Assembly (NCBI GenBank): GCA_964577985.1
Contig: CAZOAR010000084.1
Span: forward strand, 1 to 5,231
Length of the DNA: 5,231 nucleotides
Direction of reading: 5' to 3'
Source: CAZOAR01 sp964577985
GTDB lineage: Bacteria; Gemmatimonadota; CAZMKB01; CAZNLH01
Of this stretch, positions 1 through 5,231 are shown piece by piece (within the stretch, counting starts at the first letter, position 1; each line of letters starts with the position of its first letter). The notes below the pieces were generated by a model. It had not been told where the DNA came from and made no database searches. It saw only the letters and a list, made by a program, of their open reading frames with translations. The translations under genes were made by a program, and so were the position numbers.

Positions 1-41
1 CCTTTTTTTGCGACTTCTTCGATCAACTGCCCTTTGTTCAC
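1..41 (-). CDS. HU-family DNA-binding protein, N-terminal fragment (cut by window edge)
   Basis: Reading the minus strand from a GTG at 41-39 gives 13 codons, MNKGQLIEEVAKK, before the window ends. This closely matches the N-terminus of bacterial HU/IHF-like proteins (pattern M-N-K-x-x-L-I-x-x-V-A-x-K), the first helix of these roughly 90-residue dimeric nucleoid proteins that bind and bend DNA. The start is supported by a GAGGTGA Shine-Dalgarno (52-46) at normal spacing and by a consensus sigma70 promoter upstream (163-135). The gene lies in the same direction as, and downstream of, the GGDEF/ATPase/TPR gene, but its strong promoter suggests independent, high expression, as expected for an abundant nucleoid protein. 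The paralogue (HU-alpha, HU-beta, IHF-like) cannot be decided from 13 residues, so no symbol is given. A chance match is possible but unlikely given the promoter, ribosome site and sequence together. Confidence 0.82.
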   Translation of the reverse strand, partial: MNKGQLIEEVAKK

Positions 42-45
42 GAGA

Positions 46-52
46 TCACCTC
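46..52 (-). promoter_or_regulatory. Ribosome binding site of the HU gene
   Basis: GAGGTGA on the minus strand, with its GAGG core ending 7 nt before the GTG at 41-39. It decides the choice of a GTG start for the HU fragment; no ATG lies at a suitable place. Confidence 0.75.
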
Positions 53-109
53 ACTTCCAAAAGTTCAAAGGTACAAGGCCCAAGAGCTATTGCCCCGCTT
101 TGTCTTCAA

Positions 110-121
110 GGGGTCAACCCC
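110..121 (-). other. Small G4/C4 inverted repeat in the HU mRNA leader
   Basis: On the minus strand GGGG-TTGA-CCCC forms a perfect 4-bp GC stem with a 4-nt loop, a few nucleotides after the predicted transcription start. A second GGGG at 97-94 (+ strand cccc) could pair with the same CCCC, giving an alternative fold. No T-tract follows, so it is not an intrinsic terminator. It may act as a 5' mRNA stabilising hairpin or operator, or have no role. Confidence 0.35.
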
Positions 122-134
122 GAAAACCGTAGTA

Positions 135-163
135 ATTATAAGCACCTTCAGGGTAGGTGTCAA
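135..163 (-). promoter_or_regulatory. Consensus sigma70 promoter for the HU gene
   Basis: On the minus strand, -35 TTGACA (163-158), a spacer of exactly 17 bp (157-141) and -10 TATAAT (140-135) match the housekeeping consensus at all 12 positions. The 16 bases just upstream (179-164) are AT-rich with a run of six T, resembling an UP element. Transcription would start near 130-128, giving a leader of about 87 nt before the GTG. The -35 lies only 16 nt after the stop codon of the upstream gene, so HU has its own strong promoter rather than depending on that gene. Confidence 0.9.
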
Positions 164-179
164 CAAAAAACTTTCGAAA

Positions 180-3100
180 CTACAGTCCAGAGGCCCTTGA
201 CAGAAGATCCTTGATGATGGGTTGTTCCTCAAACGCTTGCTGGAAGCCGCATTCCGCAAGTCTCTGCCTCAGGGAATATACAATGTCGGCTCCCCTTCTG
301 ATCGCGTCCGCATATTCTTCGACCTTGCCCAACCTCTCACAGGCCATGCCCAGGGCGTGATAGACAACAATCTGGTGGTGAGGCAGTTCGAGCGTGTCAA
401 AACACGCCTGCGCCTTCTTAAGGTGTCGGACAGCCCGCGCTGGATCAGAGTCTTCCTTCAGCACCGCCCGCCCTCGCAGACAACAGGAGATCGCCAGAAG
501 TTTTTCGGATCGTATCTTCTTCGAGAGTCTCTCGCCTTCATCCAGGAAGGGTAGGGCCTTTCCCGTGGCTCCCTCGCATATGTACATCTCAGCCGTGTTC
601 AGCAGACCTATTGAAAGATCTTCCGGATCACACGCATGCCGGTATCCTTCCACGGCGGCGAGAAAAAGCGGCTCGGCTTCCTCGTACCGTCTTTTCTCTT
701 TCAGGATGCGTCCGAGGACGTCCATGCTCATGACCCGCCCCACGTGTTCATTGTCCCTTGCGACTTCGGAGAGATTCTGCCTTATTATCCTCTCGGCAGT
801 CTCCAGGTCTCCAAGGCGAAGATGGAAAATGGCCAGGCCCCGATTGACTCTCCTTATGTCAGGATCGCTCCCGATCTGCCTGAAGAGTCTCAGACTCTCT
901 TCGAGCCGTTTCCTGGCGAGCGGATAGTCCCCTACCTCCCTGTGAGCGTTTCCCAGGTTGTTCTTGAGAAAACCGACATACCGGTGATGTCCTATCTTCT
1001 GAGCAATGTCCAGCCCCTCCTCCCAGTAGCTTATCGCCTTTCGGAAGTCGGCGGACACCCTTGCTATCATACCGAGGTTATTGTCACAAGCCATGAGAAC
1101 CACTACATTGCCGACCCGGGTCGCAAGCTCCCTGCTCCTCTCATAGAACTCCTCTGCCTTGCGGTATTTTCCCTGTGTGTAATAGAGTGTCCCCATGCTC
1201 AAGAGTGCTTTTCCCAGGCCCTTATTGTCACCCACCGAATCCAGTATTTCTATCCCCCGGCTCATGTGATACCTGGCACGCTTGATTTCTCCCTTTTCAA
1301 GAAAGACGCACCCATTTGACATGTACAAGTGGGCTCCAATCGCCGACTCTTCTTTTCTTGAGAGGAGGTTCAAACCATCCTCGCAGCACTTGCCAGCCCT
1401 GGCAAGGTCACCGTTCCGCAGGTGCATGTCCGCCAGATATCCGAGCAACTGTGCCCTTCCCTGGTCATCAGACCTGTTGATGATCTTCAAGCCCTCCTCC
1501 AGCCTCTTTATCGCGCCGACGGAATCCCCCTTCTTGTCGGTGACAAGGCCGAGCTTGCCAATTACTCTGGCCCTGCTGGTATCCTGGTTATCAACGTCTG
1601 GAAGCGATTCAAGGAACTTCTCGTATTCCTTCTGCGCATTGTCATACTCGCCAATCAGATCGTGAACATCCCCCTTCTCTTCCATCAACTGAAGATGGAG
1701 CTTCTGATCGGGATCAATATCCCTGGAGGCTGTTATGATCTCGATGGCACTGTCGAAATAGTGGATCGCCTCGCGGTTAGCGTAGAGTCTCTTTGCTTTC
1801 TCCCCCGCCCTTATCGTGTATTCAAGGGCCTTCTGCCGGTCCCCTGCCTGCTGAAAGTGGAGCGCGAGATCGCCGTACAGTTCTTCGATCCTGTCCTGGT
1901 AGTACTTTTCGAGATATTTTCCTATCTGTTTGTGGAGGTTCCTGCGACGTCTCTTGTTTATGCCCTCATAGAGCACCTGCCGGAAGAGGGGGTTGACAAA
2001 GGTATACCTGTCTTCAGAGGGGTGCGCGACACTTCTTATTATCCGCTGCTTTACCGCCTCATCCATGACATCAAGGAGATACCCTTCGTTCTTCAATGTG
2101 AGGAGCATGAGCATGTCGAAACCAAATTCCACTCCGAGTACCGACGCCATCGACAACACAGATCGTTTTTCCTCCTGAATCGTGTCGACCTGTCCCTTCA
2201 ACATCTCCGCGACGTTGTCCGGGACAGAATGTTCTGCTTTTCCAGTCCCCTGTTCGATCGTGGTGTCAGGCTCTCTATCAAGGTACTTGATCATTTCTTC
2301 GACAAAGAGCGGGTTGCCAGCGGTCCTTTTATAGAGTGTTTCCAGAAAACGGCGTGGCAGGTCTTCCCTGCCCAGCAATCCCTCCGCCAGAAGGTCGCAC
2401 TCCACTCTTGACAGGTTCTTCAGTTCGATCGTCTCCAGGATCTCATCACCCACGGGCGTTTCTTCCTCCACCGCGAGTTCAAGAGACGACTTGCGGCCGG
2501 TACGCCTCGTAGCGAGCAGCAGGATCCTCTCAGAGGAGATAGCTCTCGACAGGTAGTTGAGCAGCTTCCTCGTAGCGAAATCGGCCCACTGCACATTCTC
2601 GACAACTACGACAAGAGGTTTTATTCGCGAGAGACGTGTGAAGATTTTCAAGAAAGACTCGAACAGGACATATTGTTCTGAAGCCGAATCTGGTTCCTTC
2701 TCATGGCTGTCAGGCGTCATGCACTCTTCGGCCAATGAAGGATAGAATCTTGATAACTCCAGCCTATGCTGCGTTCCAACAGCCTTGAGTACACCCGACA
2801 GTTCCTCTTTGAACGCATCTTCCAGATAACTCATCACCTCGCGGAGTGGGAAGTATGGAATCGAGGTCATCTCCTTGAAGCAATTCACGACCAGCGGCTC
2901 AAAGCCCTTATGCTCGAGTATCATTAGCGCGTACTGGACGAGCCGGCTTTTTCCCACACCCATCTCTCCCTCGATCAGAACCGGGCATCCGGAGCCACTT
3001 TCTACACGCTCGATCAACCGCATCATCTTCTCACGCTCCCTCACACGCCCCACCATCTCGAGAGTCCGATCCTGTCTGGACCGGTTCTTCTCAACCAGGC

Positions 3101-3704
3101 CGGCGGCGAGTCCACTCTTCCACCGTATCCAGCGGTCTCTCCCCTGGTTCTTCGCCCAGTAGAGCGCGTGGTCCGCTCTTTTTATCAGCTGTGGCAACTC
3201 TCTGGCATCCTCGGGGTAGCAACTGTAGCCGACACTGCAGGTAAGTTTGGGCAGTCCTACTCCAGCTCTCTCCTCCCACAGATACGTGTTCAGATTGCCC
3301 ACTATCCTTTTTATGACGCCCTCTGTCTCCGTCTCGAGCGCCCCGGGGAGGATAACTACAAACTCGTCCCCCGCGTAACGACAGGAAATGTCGATCTCTC
3401 TGACCGATTCCGATATTATCTTCGCGACCTGCACCAGGACCTTGTCGCCCGTAGGGTGGCCGAAGTAGTCATTCACTTCCTTGAAGTGGTCGACATCCAG
3501 GATCAAGAGAGAAAAGGGCAACCCCTGGAGGTCGCCCCTTCTCTTCTCTTCTCTCAATCTTTCCTTGAAATACCGTCTGTTATAGAGCTCCGTGAGGTCG
3601 TCTTTGATTACCAGTTGCCTCAGACGATGCGCATCCATCGATTGAACGCCCTGGTACTTCGCGAATCCAGATTCGCTCGTCCCCTGGAAATCAGCCAGAT
3701 CCAT
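180..3704 (-). CDS. Diguanylate cyclase (GGDEF) - STAND/AAA_16-like ATPase - TPR signalling protein
   Basis: This 1174-residue protein has no signal peptide or membrane segment, so it is probably cytoplasmic. Residues about 30-193 form a GGDEF domain that makes c-di-GMP from two GTP: DDLTELYNRR (35-44), DVDHFKEVND (70-79), AGDEF (111-115), the I-site RxxD (R102-D105) and the closing ALYWAKNQGRDR (180-191). Residues about 215-600 form a STAND-type NTPase: Walker A GEMGVGKS (246-253), a Walker-B-like strand ending VVVVENVQWAD (365-375), a sensor-like ATRR (398-401), TAGNPLFVEE (461-470) and a winged-helix-like FVNPLFRQVLYE (569-580). From about 605 to 1150 run roughly 12 TPR-like repeats. In MalT-like families such repeats sense a ligand, the NTPase is the switch and the terminal domain the effector; that this one gates c-di-GMP synthesis is inference. 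The ATG at 3704 is preceded by GGAAAGGG and a promoter; the stop is TAG at 182-180. The ligand is unknown. Confidence 0.95.
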   Translation of the reverse strand: MDLADFQGTSESGFAKYQGVQSMDAHRLRQLVIKDDLTELYNRRYFKERLREEKRRGDLQGLPFSLLILDVDHFKEVNDYFGHPTGDKVLVQVAKIISESVREIDISCRYAGDEFVVILPGALETETEGVIKRIVGNLNTYLWEERAGVGLPKLTCSVGYSCYPEDARELPQLIKRADHALYWAKNQGRDRWIRWKSGLAAGLVEKNRSRQDRTLEMVGRVREREKMMRLIERVESGSGCPVLIEGEMGVGKSRLVQYALMILEHKGFEPLVVNCFKEMTSIPYFPLREVMSYLEDAFKEELSGVLKAVGTQHRLELSRFYPSLAEECMTPDSHEKEPDSASEQYVLFESFLKIFTRLSRIKPLVVVVENVQWADFATRKLLNYLSRAISSERILLLATRRTGRKSSLELAVEEETPVGDEILETIELKNLSRVECDLLAEGLLGREDLPRRFLETLYKRTAGNPLFVEEMIKYLDREPDTTIEQGTGKAEHSVPDNVAEMLKGQVDTIQEEKRSVLSMASVLGVEFGFDMLMLLTLKNEGYLLDVMDEAVKQRIIRSVAHPSEDRYTFVNPLFRQVLYEGINKRRRRNLHKQIGKYLEKYYQDRIEELYGDLALHFQQAGDRQKALEYTIRAGEKAKRLYANREAIHYFDSAIEIITASRDIDPDQKLHLQLMEEKGDVHDLIGEYDNAQKEYEKFLESLPDVDNQDTSRARVIGKLGLVTDKKGDSVGAIKRLEEGLKIINRSDDQGRAQLLGYLADMHLRNGDLARAGKCCEDGLNLLSRKEESAIGAHLYMSNGCVFLEKGEIKRARYHMSRGIEILDSVGDNKGLGKALLSMGTLYYTQGKYRKAEEFYERSRELATRVGNVVVLMACDNNLGMIARVSADFRKAISYWEEGLDIAQKIGHHRYVGFLKNNLGNAHREVGDYPLARKRLEESLRLFRQIGSDPDIRRVNRGLAIFHLRLGDLETAERIIRQNLSEVARDNEHVGRVMSMDVLGRILKEKRRYEEAEPLFLAAVEGYRHACDPEDLSIGLLNTAEMYICEGATGKALPFLDEGERLSKKIRSEKLLAISCCLRGRAVLKEDSDPARAVRHLKKAQACFDTLELPHHQIVVYHALGMACERLGKVEEYADAIRRGADIVYSLRQRLAECGFQQAFEEQPIIKDLLSRASGL

Positions 3705-3824
3705 CCTGCACCCTTTCCCCGGAACGGCCGGCGCCGAATTACCCTTCGAAGAGCCCGAGCAGACACCGGACGTATGATTGCGGGCAGAGACCGCAAAGCA
3801 TGCAAAATCTTACCGCATGGTTAG

Positions 3825-3853
3825 AATATAACCTGTTAATCGAATTACGTCAA
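3825..3853 (-). promoter_or_regulatory. Sigma70 promoter for the GGDEF/STAND/TPR gene
   Basis: On the minus strand, -35 TTGACG (3853-3848) and -10 TATATT (3830-3825) are separated by 17 bp. Each box differs from consensus at one position. The spacer and flanks are AT-rich against a GC-richer background. Start of transcription is expected near 3818, giving a leader of about 114 nt. The gene therefore looks independently and probably constitutively transcribed, so control of its activity may be mainly at protein level. Confidence 0.8.
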
Positions 3854-3970
3854 TAAAACTGTTGCTATTACTCCCATCCGTCCGTCCTGATCCTCACGTT
3901 GCGCCACTCTCCATCGCTTGTACATTCGCATGAATCAATGCTGCAAGACAGGCCTCACCAGCCTTCCACG

Positions 3971-3993
3971 GGCAGCTCGGCGGGATGGCTGCC
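3971..3993. repeat. Short inverted repeat upstream of the DUF362 promoter
   Basis: GGCAGC (3971-3976) and GCTGCC (3988-3993) are exact reverse complements separated by 11 nt. They sit just upstream of the -35 region of the DUF362 gene, where an operator or activator site could lie. There is no following T-tract, so it is not a terminator. A 6-bp match can arise by chance in GC-rich DNA. Confidence 0.3.
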
Positions 3994-4005
3994 ATCTCAT
4001 TGCGA

Positions 4006-4040
4006 TTGACTTGACATCCCTCCCGGATAAGATTTAGAGT
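4006..4040 (+). promoter_or_regulatory. Probable promoter of the DUF362 gene (two overlapping choices)
   Basis: Two -35-like boxes overlap by one base in TTGACTTGACA (4006-4016). TTGACT (4006-4011) pairs with TAAGAT (4028-4033) at 16 bp, and TTGACA (4011-4016) pairs with TAGAGT (4035-4040) at 18 bp. Either would start transcription about 30-38 nt before the ATG at 4078. It is weaker than the two minus-strand promoters in the window. Confidence 0.6.
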
Positions 4041-4062
4041 AGGTGATCATCAGACTGTGAAG

Positions 4063-4073
4063 AAGGAGGAGGG
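4063..4073 (+). promoter_or_regulatory. Ribosome binding site that decides the DUF362 start
   Basis: The purine run AAGGAGGAGGG contains a near-perfect anti-Shine-Dalgarno match, with GGAGG ending 8 nt before the ATG at 4078. If translation began at the in-frame GTG at 4057, this run would be coding and give the low-complexity stretch KKEEGR, which is not a conserved part of the family. Confidence 0.8.
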
Positions 4074-4077
4074 ACGA

Positions 4078-5124
4078 ATGTCATCGGCAGTCGCTCTCGT
4101 AAAGGGCAGTGACAGACTGGAAAGCATAGGCAGAGCACTCGAGTTGATATCCGGTGACATCCATCCCGGCCGCAGGATCGTGGTCAAACCCAACTTCGTC
4201 TCGACCGAGAGACAGGTGGCCGCCACGCATGTCGACGCCGTCAGGGCGGTCCTCCACTTTCTGAGGGAGCGTGGACATCATGGGATTGTAGTGGCGGATG
4301 GTGCCTCCTTTTCAGACACCATGGATGGCTACCGGAACTTTGGCTACCTCTCCCTGCGAGACGAATTCGGCGTTGAACTCGTCGACCTGAACCGCGATAA
4401 GTGGATAGAGATCGAGGCCTATGACAGGCGCCTCAGGACCATGACGCTCAGGATGTCAAGGACTCTCGCCGACAGCGATTACGTGATCTCCGTGACTCCT
4501 CCTAAGACACACGACACGGTTGTCGTCACCCTCTCGCTGAAGAACGTCATCATGGGTGGACTCATAAGAGAGCAGAAGGAAGGCGAGCCCGCTGGACGAA
4601 GCCTGGGGAAGATCGTCGATATTGCCAGTATAGGGTCTCTGATTCCCCCTTCCCTGAGAGACTGGCCCGCCCTGCAACCGCTGCGCGATTTTGTCAACCG
4701 GACCAGGATCAAGAGCGACAAGCTCGCAATGCACCAGGGCATTCCCGTGATCAACCTCAACCTCTACAAGCTTGCCGGCATAGTCAGACCGCACCTGTCT
4801 GTTATCGACGGCACGACCGGTATGGAAGGAAACGGTCCCATAATGGGTACCGGTGTGGATCTTGGCGTCGTCATCGCCAGCACCGACTTCCTTGCCGCCG
4901 ACTCGCTTGCCGCGCATATCATGGGCTTCCGCCTGGAAGATGTTGGCTATCTTCATTACTGCAGCCTTGCCGGGATGGGTGTGAGCGATGTTTCGGAGAT
5001 GGAGGTCCGCGGAGAGAGAGTGGAAGAGTGTGTCCTGCCGTTCCGACCTCACCAGACTTACAAAGACCAGCTGAAATGGCGAGATGAATCTCTGGAAGGC
5101 CTTGTCCCGCAGCAGTCTGTCTGA
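4078..5124 (+). CDS. DUF362 domain-containing protein
   Basis: A 348-residue protein that fills one DUF362 domain (PF04015). Family hallmarks, in order: VVKPNF (35-40), the ATHVDAVRAVL segment (49-59), the VVADGASFSDT strand-loop (71-81), VELVDL (99-104), SVTPPKTH (138-145), LSLKNVIMG (152-160), VIDGTTGMEGNGP (242-254 region) and a C-terminal AADSLAAHIMG (273-283). The biochemical role of the family is poorly established. Many members carry a ferredoxin-like 4Fe-4S part, but this one has only two cysteines (C295, C318) and no CxxCxxC motif, so it is the cluster-free form. No signal peptide or membrane segment is seen. An in-frame GTG at 4057 would add seven residues, but the ribosome site at 4063-4073 favours the ATG. 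It is divergent from the GGDEF/STAND/TPR gene and converges on tRNA-Leu 21 nt downstream, with no visible terminator. Family assignment is firm; function is unknown. Confidence 0.93.
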   Translation: MSSAVALVKGSDRLESIGRALELISGDIHPGRRIVVKPNFVSTERQVAATHVDAVRAVLHFLRERGHHGIVVADGASFSDTMDGYRNFGYLSLRDEFGVELVDLNRDKWIEIEAYDRRLRTMTLRMSRTLADSDYVISVTPPKTHDTVVVTLSLKNVIMGGLIREQKEGEPAGRSLGKIVDIASIGSLIPPSLRDWPALQPLRDFVNRTRIKSDKLAMHQGIPVINLNLYKLAGIVRPHLSVIDGTTGMEGNGPIMGTGVDLGVVIASTDFLAADSLAAHIMGFRLEDVGYLHYCSLAGMGVSDVSEMEVRGERVEECVLPFRPHQTYKDQLKWRDESLEGLVPQQSV

Positions 5125-5145
5125 GGATACGACCGGGGATAAGAA

Positions 5146-5230
5146 TGCCGAGGGCCGGGATCGAACCGGCACGGACCATGGGTCCGAGGGATTTTAAGTC
5201 CCTTGCGTCTGCCTATTCCGCCACCTCGGC
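5146..5230 (-). tRNA. tRNA-Leu, anticodon UAA
   Basis: The 85-nt minus-strand sequence folds as a class II tRNA. The acceptor stem is GCCGAGG with CCTCGGC, closed by discriminator A at 5146. The D arm has GCG/CGC around an AATAGGCAG-type loop. The anticodon stem AGGGA/TCCCT encloses loop CTTAAAA, placing anticodon TAA at 5196-5194, which reads UUA and, by wobble, UUG. The long variable arm CGGACC/GGTCCG (5186-5172) is typical of Leu and Ser. The T arm is GCCGG-TTCGATC-CCGGC. CCA is not encoded: the bases after the discriminator are TTCTTATCC, so CCA must be added by nucleotidyltransferase. Its promoter lies outside the window. It is oriented tail-to-tail with DUF362. Confidence 0.97.
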
Positions 5231-5231
5231 A

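Larger units (their letters stand above)
3705..4077. other. Divergent intergenic region between the GGDEF/STAND/TPR gene and DUF362
   Basis: About 370 nt without a convincing gene. It holds the minus-strand promoter at 3853-3825 with its roughly 114-nt leader, and the plus-strand promoter region at 4006-4040. The leader contains a cluster of overlapping GC palindromes (3725-3736) about 20-30 nt before the start codon, which might fold near the ribosome site. An imperfect hairpin lies at 3971-3993. I see no match to a c-di-GMP riboswitch, no tRNA or CRISPR repeat, and no small ORF with a ribosome site. Between about 3855 and 3960 I recognise nothing beyond a short tandem of tccg units near 3877-3887. 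Confidence 0.6.

Noticed and set aside
164..179. Possible terminator after the large gene (TTTCGAAAG followed by six T)
   Set aside because: The palindrome has no room for a loop and only AT pairs remain if one is opened; it is better read as an AT-rich element upstream of the HU promoter.
1422..2411. 329-codon open frame on the plus strand
   Set aside because: It lies entirely antisense to the NTPase/TPR coding region, has no recognisable motif or ribosome site, and follows the codon structure of the opposite strand.
180..3704. Anti-phage defence system of the Avs/STAND kind
   Set aside because: The architecture is reminiscent, but the effector is a c-di-GMP synthase and neighbours (HU, DUF362, tRNA) give no defence-island signal; kept only as a possibility within the main finding.
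3168..3824. 218-codon open frame on the plus strand
   Set aside because: Antisense to the highly conserved GGDEF domain and running past its promoter; no family resemblance.
3705..3824. c-di-GMP riboswitch in the leader of the GGDEF gene
   Set aside because: Attractive given the product, but I cannot find the conserved core or paired stems of class I or II by eye.
4456..5172. 238-codon minus-strand open frame over DUF362 and part of the tRNA
   Set aside because: It overlaps a structured tRNA and the conserved DUF362 frame on the other strand, and its translation shows no known motif.

Overview
The window is compact bacterial chromosome with four genes, two of them complete protein genes. 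On the minus strand, in transcription order, are a tRNA-Leu(UAA) (5230-5146), a 1174-residue signalling protein (3704-180), and the first 13 codons of an HU-type DNA-binding protein running off the left edge (41-1). On the plus strand, between the tRNA and the large gene, is a DUF362-family protein (4078-5124). Sigma70-type promoters, Shine-Dalgarno sites, one GTG start and a tRNA without an encoded CCA all indicate a bacterium. The sequence is moderately GC-rich. Large GGDEF/ATPase/TPR proteins and DUF362 proteins are typical of environmental, often anaerobic lineages (deltaproteobacterial and FCB-like groups, uncultured phyla). The sequence alone does not fix the phylum.

Layout: 1-41 is the HU start. 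42-179 is the HU leader and a textbook promoter (TTGACA, 17 bp, TATAAT) that begins 16 nt after the stop codon of the large gene, with no terminator between. 180-3704 is the large gene. 3705-4077 is a divergent intergenic region carrying a strong promoter for the large gene and a weaker, ambiguous one for DUF362. 4078-5124 is DUF362, followed after 21 nt by the convergent tRNA-Leu.

The main item of interest is the 1174-residue protein. It combines an N-terminal diguanylate cyclase domain (AGDEF signature, intact RxxD I-site), a central STAND/AAA_16-like NTPase with winged-helix region, and about a dozen C-terminal TPR repeats. This is the effector-switch-sensor plan of MalT-like and NLR-like proteins with a c-di-GMP-making enzyme as effector. 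My inference is that ligand binding to the TPR array triggers ATP-dependent oligomerisation, which brings GGDEF domains together and starts c-di-GMP synthesis. Nothing nearby (no nuclease, integrase, CRISPR or PilZ/EAL partner) assigns it to defence or to a particular pathway, and the neighbours look like ordinary housekeeping or metabolic genes.
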